Source: Anatilimnocola floriformis (GTDB taxonomy: Bacteria; Planctomycetota; Planctomycetia; Pirellulales; Pirellulaceae). Taken from it: 64,000 nucleotides of DNA. Numbering within the stretch: the first letter of the stretch is position 1; each line of letters begins with the position of its first letter. The notes under the pieces are model-generated. The model worked only from the letters and a program-made list of their open reading frames with translations, ran no database searches and was not told the origin of the DNA. The stretch lies in contig NZ_JAMLFW010000004.1 of NCBI RefSeq assembly GCF_024256385.1, forward strand, positions 62,001 through 126,000, read 5' to 3'. Made by a program: the position numbers and the translations under genes. Positions 40,017-51,158 of this stretch are shown in pieces.

Positions 40017-40661
40017 TCATTTCTGCCAGGGTTGCATGACTTTCTTATTTTGCCGATTGAATTCTTCTTGATCGAAGGTTGGGCGATCGGCAGGAATTTT
40101 GGTTTGCCGTTTCGATATTTGGGAGAGGGCTTCGCGCCGACGTTGTTCATCACGTAGCTCCGCTTGATCCACCACGCGTTGAACTTCGCGTCGCTGGTCG
40201 TCTCGGGCTTCATTCAGAACGACTCGCGCCACTCGCGCGACAAACCCCAAGACGACGAGAACCGTGACCACGAGTCCGCCGAGCCATTTGTAGTAGGCCT
40301 GATCTTTTTCGACTCGTCGTGACGCGCGCGGGGCGGAGTAAGTCGCTGGAGTCGAACTGTAGGACTTGGGGCCCGTATCGATGGTGAAGCCAGTCGCGGA
40401 AGTCGCCGCCGCCTGCGGATAAACTGCTTGCGGAAATGCTGGTTGCTGATAACCAACCTGGGGGAAATTGGCTCCGGCCCCGTATGCCGCCGGCGAAACC
40501 AATTCCGGCACGTTACGAACGAGCGTCCACTGCTGCTGCCCGACCAGGCAAACATGGTCGTCGAGTCGTAGTCGCCCTTCATCCACCCACTGCTTCAACT
40601 GCTGGAATGGTAGCGGGCCATACTGCTGCGAGGCGATGGAACAATACCACTGGTTGTTCAT
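40017..40661 (-). CDS. GYF_2 domain membrane protein
   Basis: 214 aa. GYF_2 domain at 1-50 ('NNQWYCSIASQQYGPLPFQQ', 'DDHVCLVGQQQWTLVRNVPE'), then a Pro/Ala/Gln/Tyr-rich linker (about 55-120), a transmembrane helix (about 130-150, 'GGLVVTVLVVLGFVARVARVV') and a long Arg/Glu/Gln helix. Same domain as the protein at 33874-34416 but in reverse architecture detail. Function unknown. Confidence 0.7.
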   Translation of the reverse strand: MNNQWYCSIASQQYGPLPFQQLKQWVDEGRLRLDDHVCLVGQQQWTLVRNVPELVSPAAYGAGANFPQVGYQQPAFPQAVYPQAAATSATGFTIDTGPKSYSSTPATYSAPRASRRVEKDQAYYKWLGGLVVTVLVVLGFVARVARVVLNEARDDQRREVQRVVDQAELRDEQRRREALSQISKRQTKIPADRPTFDQEEFNRQNKKVMQPWQK

Positions 40662-40739
40662 AAAGGTGCCCGCACATGAAGGAAACGGTATGTTTCCAGC
40701 ATACCCAGCGTAGGGGGTGTGGGCAACCGCGATGCTGCG

Positions 40740-42416
40740 TTACCGGCCCTCGACAAAAGTATGCTCCACGCGTGCAATCACTCGGCATTCGACGGCGTGA
40801 CCGCGCAGCCGGCCTGGCTGGAAACGAAGCTGGGTGAGTAGCGGCGGATAAGTGTTCCAATTCCCTCCCGAGTAGATGCTGCTGCCGTTCGCCTTCGCGG
40901 CGGTCACCTGGCCTGTCGTGTCGACCGTGAGAAAATACGTGATCCCATCTTCGAACGAACTGCAATCTTCGTAGCTCGACTTGATCGTGCCGGCCTGGTT
41001 GCGCTCGTGCACTTCTTTCAAGAACTGCGGAATCTGCAGTTCGGCTTGCACTTCGGGCAAGTTCAGCGGCTGCGGATATTCGTCGACCGCGATGTGCCGC
41101 CAAATGGTGTAGAGCCTTTCATTGGCTTCGAGTTCGATCACCACCGCCGGAACGGGACGATCGAACTTCGGGAACTCCTGAACGGACTCTTCTTCGCCCT
41201 GCACAAACCTGGCAATCTTGCGGACTCGCCCGTTGTTCCAATAACTCGTCGCTTCGCCTTCTTTGATTCCAGCGACATAGTGCTCGATTCCCCATAGTAC
41301 GCCCTTACTCCAGGTCGTCACCTTGCCGTGAGGAATACCGTCCTGCAGTTCCGCTTCGCGCACGAACAACTTCTCGAAAAAGAGTTCATGCGACACGGCA
41401 AGATCGCCGTCCGGCTCGCGAAACGTTCCCTGGCCGTTTGTCACGATTGGCTGACGGCCTGCGTTCCAGGCATTGTGCACCACCAGCACTTTGTCGGACT
41501 TGTATTCGGCTTCCAGTTCGGGTGAGCCATCGTTAAAAAACTTCACCCAGCGGCCAACCTTGTCTGCTTCGATGGTATTAACTTCCTCGGCAAGCTGGCC
41601 GTTCTCGTGAAAGACTTGAATTGGTTCCGAAGTGTAGCCGCTCTTCTCGGCGACATAACGCTTCTGCAGCGCGCCGCTGGGATAGAACCATTCCTTGATT
41701 AGATTCGTGCCGCGTTTCGACTCTTTGTACTTCAAATTTCCATTGGGCCAGAAGTCGCCGGAAACCTTGCCCGATTTATAAAACACGCTGTCGCGCAGAC
41801 TCCCATCGTCGAAGTACTCGCGGTACACCCCGTGCGGCTTGCCTTTTTTGACTTCCAGCGATTCCTTCAGGTTGCCACTCTCGTCGCGGGACTCGATCGT
41901 GCCAGTAAAGTTCACATCGATCGGCTGGCCCGTTTCATCGGTCGCTAGTTCGCTGATGTGGGTACGGATCCAAGCTTGAATCGCTTTGCTGCCGCGATTC
42001 TTGGAGATGGCGAAAGCGCGATCTAGTTTTTCAAACTCCGGAATACTGCCGAACAGCCCGTCCCACGGATTGTCGACGTTGAACTCGGCTTGGTGCTGCA
42101 GATAAATCGTCTCGGCGCTGCGTAGCGCCGTGGCGATCTTGGGCAACTCGAGTTCATCGAGCAGAGCGGCCAACTCGACCACACCCCGGTTGCCACGGTG
42201 GTTGTAGAAGAACTGCGTGAAGCCGCCGTTGAGGACGTTGTATGCAGCCGCCGACCAGGCTGCGACCACCGCGTGGAGGGGCGAGAGCGGCGAATCCGGA
42301 AAATGCTCCTGGTGGTTCGCGATCGCCTTTGCCAACGCTGACGCTAGTTCGTCTTCCTCTGCGCGAAAGAATTCGATGCGACTCAGCTGGGGCAACTTTA
42401 AATTCGTCATCGTCAC
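40740..42416 (-). CDS. DMP19-like (DUF4375) protein with MORN_2/YwqK repeats and TonB-C-like end
   Basis: 558 aa. Residues about 20-160 have the DUF4375/DMP19 pattern ('VVAAWSAAAYNVLNGGFTQFF', 'ALLDELELPKIATALRSAE'). Residues about 175-400 are repeats of about 20-25 residues such as 'GVYREYFDDGSLRDSVFYKSG', 'GDFWPNGNLKYKESK' and 'QVFHENGQLAEEV', the MORN_2 units of YwqK-type proteins. The last 70 residues ('VDTTGQVTAAKANGSS', 'LTQLRFQPGRLRGHAVEC') resemble a TonB C-terminal fold. Start is GTG 42416 or ATG 42410. Function unknown; the combination is unusual. Confidence 0.65.
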   Translation of the reverse strand: MTMTNLKLPQLSRIEFFRAEEDELASALAKAIANHQEHFPDSPLSPLHAVVAAWSAAAYNVLNGGFTQFFYNHRGNRGVVELAALLDELELPKIATALRSAETIYLQHQAEFNVDNPWDGLFGSIPEFEKLDRAFAISKNRGSKAIQAWIRTHISELATDETGQPIDVNFTGTIESRDESGNLKESLEVKKGKPHGVYREYFDDGSLRDSVFYKSGKVSGDFWPNGNLKYKESKRGTNLIKEWFYPSGALQKRYVAEKSGYTSEPIQVFHENGQLAEEVNTIEADKVGRWVKFFNDGSPELEAEYKSDKVLVVHNAWNAGRQPIVTNGQGTFREPDGDLAVSHELFFEKLFVREAELQDGIPHGKVTTWSKGVLWGIEHYVAGIKEGEATSYWNNGRVRKIARFVQGEEESVQEFPKFDRPVPAVVIELEANERLYTIWRHIAVDEYPQPLNLPEVQAELQIPQFLKEVHERNQAGTIKSSYEDCSSFEDGITYFLTVDTTGQVTAAKANGSSIYSGGNWNTYPPLLTQLRFQPGRLRGHAVECRVIARVEHTFVEGR

Positions 42417-42443
42417 CGGCCCATGCTCGATCGAGAGAGATGT

Positions 42444-43580
42444 TCAGGTCACCTTCGTCGCTAATACTTCCGCTAGTTTCGTCGGCGAGCGGCCGAAGAG
42501 TTTCACGTACTCGTCGTGCGTCGGTTGCAATCGCACGCGGATTTTGTCGGCGTGGTTGAGAGCGATGTCGGCCAGCTTGTGTTGTTGATAAGGATTGCGC
42601 AGACGATCGAACGTCGCATCGGCAAAGTCGGCGACGCCGGGAATGCGATAGGCAATCGTCGGCACGATCTCTTCGTACAGCAGGTCGCGAATCCAACGCG
42701 TGGCCTTCAGGTCTTTGAGAACGTCCTGCACCGTCGTGAAGCCGCGGTCCTTGAACTTCGCCACCATCGCGCTATGCAGGCCGTTCAGCATGCGAACTTT
42801 GCGGAGATAAAACGGCGACAGATCGTCGACGAGTTGCATGGCTGGATGGTTGAAAAGAACCAGGTTGCCATTCGCCGGCCGTTCGACGGCCCAGAGGGCA
42901 TAAGGCTCGGCGCAGGTGAGCAGCGCGTCGTTTTTGGCGAGTGGATGATCCGCGGGCGGACTAGTCACGATGCAATCGACCAGGTTATTCAGCCAGAGAC
43001 ATTCATTCGTCAGCCAAGTCTTGAACTCGGTCGGTAGCTCCCATGCCGTTGCTTGCTCGAGGACAAGAGCTCGCAACTTATCGGCGTTCCGTTCAATCAA
43101 TTCACACGGCAGAATCGTGATGCCGCGGAGCCGATGATTGAAACGGGCCCAGAGCGTTTGAGTTACTTTGCCCGGCAGCGAGGCCGGCGGATGGCTGACG
43201 AGTTTGTCGGCGGGGTCGAGTTTGTAACCTGCTTCCGTCGCATTGCTGACGATGTATTTCAGTTCGGTCGAGCAGGCGATCCGCAGCACCTCGCGCCAAT
43301 CATCGGCAGCGACAATCGAGCGGCTGATGCTGGCAACAGGCTCGGGGCGCTCGATCAGTTCGCCATGTTCGTAGCCGCGAACAAGAACCGTGAAACTCTC
43401 CTGAGCCTGAAGCGAATCGGCCCGGCCGTCGATCTCGCGCTGCACGACGACGACGCGGCCCACTTGCTGACCAGCGTCGTTGGCTTGCTGAATGAAGCGA
43501 TCGACGAAGGCGCGGAGAAAACGGCCGGCGCCGAATTGAAGCACGGTTTCGGGCAAGGCCGCGTTTTTCGAAAAGCTCAT
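42444..43580 (-). CDS. uxaB: Tagaturonate reductase-like (mannitol dehydrogenase family)
   Basis: 378 aa. N-terminal 'VLQFGAGRFLRAFVDRFIQ' is the NAD-binding opening of the polyol dehydrogenase family. 'YIVSNATEAGYKLDP', 'ITILPCELIERNADKLRALVLEQA' and 'LNNLVDCIVTSPP' match UxaB. The C-terminal domain has 'LRKVRMLNGLHSAMVAKFKDRG' with the catalytic Lys/His region. It converts tagaturonate to altronate in galacturonate use. It overlaps the upstream zinc dehydrogenase by 4 bp. Confidence 0.82.
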   Translation of the reverse strand: MSFSKNAALPETVLQFGAGRFLRAFVDRFIQQANDAGQQVGRVVVVQREIDGRADSLQAQESFTVLVRGYEHGELIERPEPVASISRSIVAADDWREVLRIACSTELKYIVSNATEAGYKLDPADKLVSHPPASLPGKVTQTLWARFNHRLRGITILPCELIERNADKLRALVLEQATAWELPTEFKTWLTNECLWLNNLVDCIVTSPPADHPLAKNDALLTCAEPYALWAVERPANGNLVLFNHPAMQLVDDLSPFYLRKVRMLNGLHSAMVAKFKDRGFTTVQDVLKDLKATRWIRDLLYEEIVPTIAYRIPGVADFADATFDRLRNPYQQHKLADIALNHADKIRVRLQPTHDEYVKLFGRSPTKLAEVLATKVT

Positions 43581-44599
43581 AGCCCAACCTCAACGACGGC
43601 TTTGATAACTCCGGTCTCGGCCTTCGTGTAGGACGGGAAGACCTCGATCAGGTCTTCGAACTGCGAGCGATGCGTGATCCAAGGCGTCGTGTTGATCTGA
43701 CCCGCTTCGATCAAGCCGATGATCCGCGTGAAGTCGCGCGGCAGGGCATTGCGCGAGCAGAGGAGCGTTCCTTCCGGCCGATGAAAGACCGGGTGCTTGA
43801 ATTTCACTTCGTCGGTCGTAATGCCGACGTACACGAGGCGGCCGCCGGGAGCGACCAGGCCGAAGGCGTTCGACATCGACGCGGCAGAACCGGTGGCATC
43901 GATCACCACTTCGGGCAGATGGCCCTCGGTCAGATCGCGGAGGTTCTTCTCGAGATTTTCGTTCAGCAGCACCGTGTGATCGGCGCCCATCACTTCGCGG
44001 CAAAACTTCAGCCGTTGCTCGTTCATATCGAGCACGATGATCTTTGCGCCGGTGAGCTTCGCGAAGACGAGCGTGGCGAGACCGATCGGGCCAGCGCCGA
44101 TGATGAGGCAATACTCGTCGCTCTTCAGCTCGCTCCGGTCGACCGCGTGGCAGCCGATGGCGAGCGTTTCGACGAGGGCCAGTTGCTCGAATTGGAGCTT
44201 GGCCGAAACGTGGAGCTTGCGCGCGGGCAAGACAAAGTACGGCCGCAAACCGCCGTCGCGATGCACGCCGAGGACCTGCAGTTTTTCGCAGCAGTTCGGC
44301 TTACCGCGCTTGCTCGAATAGCTGTTGGGATCGTTGATGTACGGCTCGACCGAGCAGCGATCGCCGGCTTTCACGTTGGCCACATCCGGGCCGACCTCGA
44401 CCACTTCCACGCCGAGCTCGTGCCCCGGAATGCGCGGATAGCTGAAGAACGGCATCTTGCCGAGATAGCCGCTGAGATCGGTCCCGCAGATGCCGACATT
44501 ATGCACGCGGACGATGGCCTCGCCCGGCCCCGGCTTCTCCGGCTGCGGAATGTCGATCTGTTTCCAGTTCTTCGGGGCTTCGAGTTGGAGAGCTTTCAT
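43577..44599 (-). CDS. Zinc-binding alcohol/polyol dehydrogenase
   Basis: 340 aa from the ATG at 44599 (MKALQLEAPK); the earlier ATG at 44647 lies in an intergenic repeat. Medium-chain dehydrogenase marks: 'VGICGTDLSGY', 'PRIPGHELGVEVVEVG', catalytic Cys/His zinc ligands, 'CVEPYINDPNSY'-type structural lobe wording and the Rossmann loop 'IGAGPIGLATLVF'. Substrate is probably a sugar acid or polyol, inferred from translational coupling (ATGA) to uxaB. Confidence 0.82.
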   Translation of the reverse strand: MKALQLEAPKNWKQIDIPQPEKPGPGEAIVRVHNVGICGTDLSGYLGKMPFFSYPRIPGHELGVEVVEVGPDVANVKAGDRCSVEPYINDPNSYSSKRGKPNCCEKLQVLGVHRDGGLRPYFVLPARKLHVSAKLQFEQLALVETLAIGCHAVDRSELKSDEYCLIIGAGPIGLATLVFAKLTGAKIIVLDMNEQRLKFCREVMGADHTVLLNENLEKNLRDLTEGHLPEVVIDATGSAASMSNAFGLVAPGGRLVYVGITTDEVKFKHPVFHRPEGTLLCSRNALPRDFTRIIGLIEAGQINTTPWITHRSQFEDLIEVFPSYTKAETGVIKAVVEVGL

Positions 44600-44604
44600 G
44601 GCAG

Positions 44605-44724
44605 TCGAGAGGCGAGGGATGAGAGGCGAGAGACGGGGGAAATGCAAACAGGAAAGGCAAAAAGCTGGGCTGCAAGTCCGAGTCTTCAGTCCCTCGTCTC
44701 TCGCCTCCCGCCTCTCGCCCCTCT

Positions 44725-44725
<1 letters not shown>
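44605..44725. repeat. Imperfect inverted intergenic repeat (GAGGCGAGAGAC type)
   Basis: Left arm about 44605-44637 and right arm about 44689-44725 are made of GAGGCGAG / CTCGCCTC words and can fold into a long hairpin between icd and the zinc dehydrogenase. It resembles the other intergenic elements at 52120, 56764 and 61617 in style, and may act as a terminator. Confidence 0.5.
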
Positions 44726-47036
<2,311 letters not shown>

Positions 47037-47088
47037 GCTGGGCCAGCGGCGTTCTGACGGACGACCTACTCGTCGCGCGTTTCGCCAA

Positions 47089-47631
47089 TTAGCTGTCAAA
47101 CCAGAAGACGATCCGCGCAATGCGATTGGTCTCTGCCGTGTACTTCTGCAGATACTCCAGCAGCAAACGAAGTTCGCGGGGACACTGAGCCAGCGGATAC
47201 TTGGCATGCGAGAGCGCTTCGACGACTTCAGCTGCGGTCAGCCAACTTGGTGAATGCCGGCCCGGATTCGTGAGGTGGCCTTCGGGCGAAGCGATCCAAG
47301 GAATCGTCGTTCCCTCTGGAAGCCAACTTGCTCGTTGCTGCGCCTCGAGCTCACGCGCTTCCTCGGGCGTGAAATACTCAACGACTCCCCAGGCGGCAGC
47401 TCGCTCGGCAGACATTACCGGCAGATAGAAATGACTCGCCGTATCGGCGCTGACGTTGGCTGGAATACCGCGCTGCGGAAACTTAGGAGGAATTTTCTCG
47501 CGCCCGCGCACGCCCGCCAAAGCAGCGAAGAGATCGTAGTCCCTGGGCATCCAAAACTCGCCGTCGGCAATGGCTTGGTAGGCGCCATTTTCTTCTTCAA
47601 ACTCCGCATACATATGAATGTCAGTACCCAA
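47089..47631 (-). CDS. Hypothetical protein (180 aa)
   Basis: A globular, Trp/Tyr-containing protein starting MGTDIHMYAEFEEENGAYQA, then 'GEFWMPRDYDLFAALAGVRGR' and a C-terminal helix-rich part ('ECPRELRLLLEYLQKYT'-like). 'MGTDIHMYAEF' resembles the opening of small phage- and planctomycete-encoded proteins of unknown function. No signal peptide. It lies between two copies of an 80-bp promoter-like repeat and reads in the same direction as icd. Confidence 0.65.
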   Translation of the reverse strand: MGTDIHMYAEFEEENGAYQAIADGEFWMPRDYDLFAALAGVRGREKIPPKFPQRGIPANVSADTASHFYLPVMSAERAAAWGVVEYFTPEEARELEAQQRASWLPEGTTIPWIASPEGHLTNPGRHSPSWLTAAEVVEALSHAKYPLAQCPRELRLLLEYLQKYTAETNRIARIVFWFDS

Positions 47632-47670
47632 CGGAGTGTTTCCTGAGTTGGTCGTAGCGGGCGGTGTAAG

Positions 47671-47752
47671 CTTGGGCGGCGGGAAAATCGGTGCGAGCGG
47701 TTATTCGGCATAACTAACACAGCCCCTATAGGTGGTCAACGCGGGCGAAACG
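47671..47752 (-). promoter_or_regulatory. Duplicated promoter-like segment, copy ahead of the 180-aa protein gene
   Basis: The same TTGACC-17-TAGTTA arrangement as at 46956-47036, about 80-100 nt before the ATG at 47631. The two copies differ mainly in the presumed 5' leader. Confidence 0.55.
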
Positions 47753-47874
47753 TTCACCAAGCCGCTGGAAAATGCGCGCACTGTCGCCGATTCGTTTGCC
47801 GAGCGAAATCTCTGAACCTACGCTTTCGATACAAGCGACCAGGGGCTGGTGCTTCTTACCAAGGCGAACCTTTC

Positions 47875-48381
47875 GTGAATCGAGCCGAACAAAAGCGCGA
47901 CACTCTGCAGCTTGCTTTCGAGCAAGCTGCGCAAGCGCAACGGCTGAACGCGCTCACGGTAGGCGACGTCATGACCCGCAACCCGCACACGGTCTGCATC
48001 AGCACGACCGCGGCGGTGCTCGTGCAGCATTTTCACGAGCGGCGGTTCCGGCATTTTCTCGTTGTCGAAGATGGCAAACTCGTCGGCGTGATCAGCGACC
48101 GCGATGTCATTCGCCTCTTCGGCCTCGATGATTTTCCCGAGCGCAACTCCCTCGAAGCCCTGACGGCTGGCGAGCTGATGAGCACCGACCTGGTGACCGT
48201 CGAGCAGGGAACTTCGCTCGTGCAAGCGGTGGCGTTGATCGTCGAAAACGGCATCAGTTGCCTGCCGGTGGTTGAGAACGGCCGAGCGATTGGCATTCTG
48301 ACAACGACCGATCTTTATCTCGCGCTCGAGCAACTGCTGCGACAAGTCGGCAGCCGCTCGCGCTTCGATTTGCCTGCATAA
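47875..48381 (+). CDS. CBS-domain pair protein
   Basis: 168 aa from a GTG at 47875. Two CBS domains: first at about 30-85 ('VGDVMTRNPHTVCISTTAAV', 'HFLVVEDGKLVGVISDRDVIRL'), second at about 98-155 ('AGELMSTDLVTVEQGTSL', 'CLPVVENGRAIGILTTTDLYLAL'). CBS pairs bind adenine nucleotides and act as cellular energy sensors. Stand-alone with no attached effector domain; partner unknown. Confidence 0.85.
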   Translation: MNRAEQKRDTLQLAFEQAAQAQRLNALTVGDVMTRNPHTVCISTTAAVLVQHFHERRFRHFLVVEDGKLVGVISDRDVIRLFGLDDFPERNSLEALTAGELMSTDLVTVEQGTSLVQAVALIVENGISCLPVVENGRAIGILTTTDLYLALEQLLRQVGSRSRFDLPA

Positions 48382-48552
48382 TCTGCACGCCCGTTCTGCA
48401 CGGACTTGAATCTTTTTCCTTGCGCGGCAGCTTCGGCAACGCCGTTGCGGACAGCCGCTGCTGCGCGAAATTCGTGCTAACTGTTGAAAGGCTCCTCCAC
48501 ACACCCGCCTAAAACCCGCCTGCCGAGCCCGGGCCATCTTTCGGAGAATCTC

Positions 48553-49476
48553 ATGACCATTTCGCACCTGTTCCGCGCAGCCATCGCCAGCTGCCTGGTT
48601 CTCTTCGCCGGTTTTGCCCGCGCCGAAGAGCAAGGCCTGGAACTCGCTCCTAATAATCCCGATGTCCTCGCCCTGGTCGAAGTGGGCAAGATCATCGATA
48701 GCCCGCTGTTCGCCAAGATCACCAGCGCCTATCCGGAAGTCGCCAAGGCTCTCGATCAGCCGCTCGAAAAAGACAGCAAGCTCACGCCGCGCAGCTTCAG
48801 CTCGATCTTTGTTGCCGCCAACACCGAGAAGCAAGACTTCGTCATCGTCTTCAATCTCACGCAAGAAACCGAAATCGACGCCGTGCTGAGCGAAGAGCAG
48901 CAGACCAAGGGAACGAAGATCGGTGAGTACACGCTGTACACCCTCACCAACGGCCAGGCCCTGTGCCTCGTTGACGAGACCACCATCGCTGTCGGTCCGG
49001 CCAAGACCCTGACCGCCGTGCTGAAGCGCGACGACGAAGCCGAAGTTTCTGAAGCCCTCAGCTCGGCTTGGGAAAACATCGGTGACGATCAGCAGATCTA
49101 CATCGTGGCCACGCTCGACAAATTGGTGAAGCAAGGCGCTTCGCAGATTCCGGCCGGCCTGCCGATCACTCCGGAAATGCTTGCCAACCTGAAGATTGCC
49201 ACCTTCACGGCCAACACCGACAAGAAGAACCTGACGCTGACCGCCGGCTTGGATTGCACCAATGCCGACACCGCCAACCAACTGAAGGCTCTGCTCGACC
49301 TCGGCATGCGGGCCGCTCAGCAAGACGAAACCACTCCGGCCGAAGTGAAGGAAGTCCTCCGCAGCGTGAAGGCCAAGACCGACGAAGAAACCCTGACCAT
49401 CAATTTCCAAGTTGGCTTCGAACAACTGCTGGAACAGTTCAAGGGTCAGATCAACGGCGCCATCGGCGCTCAGTAA
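48553..49476 (+). CDS. Secreted protein of unknown function (307 aa)
   Basis: A signal peptide (about 1-24, 'IASCLVLFAGFARA') precedes an alpha/beta protein with repeated 'FVIVFNLTQETEIDAVLSE' and 'QIYIVATLDKLVKQ' units, and 'LTLTAGLDCTNADTANQLKALL'. Codon use is very regular and GC-ending, suggesting good expression. Architecture resembles DUF3352-like planctomycete proteins. No catalytic motif seen. Confidence 0.65.
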   Translation: MTISHLFRAAIASCLVLFAGFARAEEQGLELAPNNPDVLALVEVGKIIDSPLFAKITSAYPEVAKALDQPLEKDSKLTPRSFSSIFVAANTEKQDFVIVFNLTQETEIDAVLSEEQQTKGTKIGEYTLYTLTNGQALCLVDETTIAVGPAKTLTAVLKRDDEAEVSEALSSAWENIGDDQQIYIVATLDKLVKQGASQIPAGLPITPEMLANLKIATFTANTDKKNLTLTAGLDCTNADTANQLKALLDLGMRAAQQDETTPAEVKEVLRSVKAKTDEETLTINFQVGFEQLLEQFKGQINGAIGAQ

Positions 49477-49592
49477 GCAAGTTTGCGAAGCAAACCAGTA
49501 GCGACGGACCATTGGTCCGTCTGCAAAAAACTCAGCAGGACGGGGCTATGGTTTCACCACGGCTCCGTCCTGTTTCTTTTTCTTGCTGCTAC

Positions 49593-50675
49593 CTACCGCG
49601 TGCCGAGTTCGATCGAGGCCACGGTAAGTTTGCTGCCGGCAGGGAGCGAGATTCCTAGAATCGCCGGCATGCGCGGGTTTCCTTTTTCTGCCGCCGCGAA
49701 CTCCACATCTTCGCCACCAATGCGGGCCTTGAGCTGGCCGGCCTGGCGACCGAATTCGATGAAGACCGTGCCGCTGGGAAGGGCGAGCGTCATGGCGTCT
49801 TCGTCGCCGTCGACCGAGACCAGGCCGATCGTTTGTCCCTTCTTCACGCCATCGAGATAAATACGACAGACAAAGGCGGGCGCCAGTTGGCGGTTGAAGA
49901 CCAGCTGCGCGTCGGCATCGCTGGGGGCAGTTACGACGAGCCGGCCGTCGGCGTCTTGCGAGGCGTTGTCGGTGGCGAGTGGTTTCTTCTGCCAGTTCTT
50001 CGGGCCCTTGGTGCGGAGTGACCAGTTCTTTGCCGACAGCTGAGCTTTGATCGCCGGCGTCATGGCAGGGAGAGCCACGGCGCCCGCCGCTGCTTCGGAG
50101 CCGAGTTCCGGCAGGAGCGATTTCACGTCCGAACCGCCGCGGCCTGCTTCTTCCCACATCTTTGCGGCGAGCTTGCGATCGCCCTTGCCATCCATCAGCA
50201 GGAACGCGCCGAAGTAAACTTTGTTGGCAGCACTCTTGGGATCGAGTTCCTGTTGCGCGACGGCGAGGGCCACTTTGTACGGCATGTTCTGCAGCACATA
50301 TTCGTGATTCTTGCCTGCCGTGCGGACGACTAGCCGCCGGTCGAAATATTCGACGAACAGCACCATCGTTTCGCCGACTACGAACTCCTGAATGGTGCCG
50401 GCCTTCGCTTGCATGTTCTTGCCTGCGCGATCGACCGCTTCCCAGAAGCTGGTGATGTAATCGGCCAGCAGTTGCAGCCGATCGAGTTCGATGTCGAACT
50501 TCTCTTCGCCTCGCAATTTGCCAGCCGCGGCGAGCTTGGTCTTCATGGTGGCCAAGTCACGGGCCGACATCGCGCTGCGAATATCCTTCAGCGCTGTGGC
50601 CTTGGCATCTTCGTCCTGGGCGTGAACAAACGAGACAAACGTCAGGGCGATAAAAATTGCAACGAGCCAGCGCAT
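49593..50675 (-). CDS. Secreted protein of unknown function (360 aa)
   Basis: A signal peptide (MRWLVAIFIALTFVSFVHAQ, about 20) precedes a helical domain ('ALKDIRSAMSARDLATMKTKLAAAG'-type helices), then a beta-rich C-terminal domain with 'VCRIYLDGVKKGQTIGLVSVDG' and 'GTVFIEFGRQAGQLKARIGG' that looks like a concanavalin-type sandwich. Tail-to-tail with the gene at 48553. Function unknown. Confidence 0.65.
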   Translation of the reverse strand: MRWLVAIFIALTFVSFVHAQDEDAKATALKDIRSAMSARDLATMKTKLAAAGKLRGEEKFDIELDRLQLLADYITSFWEAVDRAGKNMQAKAGTIQEFVVGETMVLFVEYFDRRLVVRTAGKNHEYVLQNMPYKVALAVAQQELDPKSAANKVYFGAFLLMDGKGDRKLAAKMWEEAGRGGSDVKSLLPELGSEAAAGAVALPAMTPAIKAQLSAKNWSLRTKGPKNWQKKPLATDNASQDADGRLVVTAPSDADAQLVFNRQLAPAFVCRIYLDGVKKGQTIGLVSVDGDEDAMTLALPSGTVFIEFGRQAGQLKARIGGEDVEFAAAEKGNPRMPAILGISLPAGSKLTVASIELGTR

Positions 50676-51158
50676 CGAAGCGGCCTCCAGCAGCGAAACA
50701 GAATCGGGATATGCTTGCGAACGAAAATCCCCTGCGCGCTGTCATCTCCAGCGAGCGCATCGCTCTGGCGTGCGAGGTCGAGGTATTCGACCCCTCAGTT
50801 TGATTGCCTGCTGGGGTGTAAGTCGAGGGGATTGCCGAAAAATTCCGTCGTCGCCTCTAGCGCGACAACTTCAGTTGTTGTTTGGGTGAGTGGAGTGTTG
50901 TTGTGCTCTGAGAACGCTGAACAACGGTTTAGAGAACGGCGGTTCGCGGCAAGTTGTTGGCCGGGATGATGTTCGGCGGCGCGACAAGTGCGCAAGAGTT
51001 TAAAAGCCTGTTGTTGCGAACTGTTGTGAAAAATCGCCAGAAATCGGCAGATATTTTGCGCAAGTGCTGACAGCCGTGAGGCTTGAGCAGAATACGATTT
51101 GGGCACGAAAGTGTTGTGAGGATCGGCGGCGATGAAGCGAAGGGAAGAACCCTCGCTC
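50676..51158. other. 480-bp gap without a recognised gene
   Basis: It contains recurring GTTGTTG/CAACAAC words (about 50,865-51,040) and short inverted repeats such as ACAACT/AGTTGT. It probably holds the promoter for the 360-aa secreted protein gene and the 3' end of the gene at 51159. The 103-aa frame in it is not convincing. Confidence 0.4.

Noticed and set aside
47818-49512. Leftward 564-aa frame opposite the CBS and secreted protein genes
   Set aside because: It spans two genes on the other strand that have clear domains and signal peptides. No family wording appears in the antisense frame.
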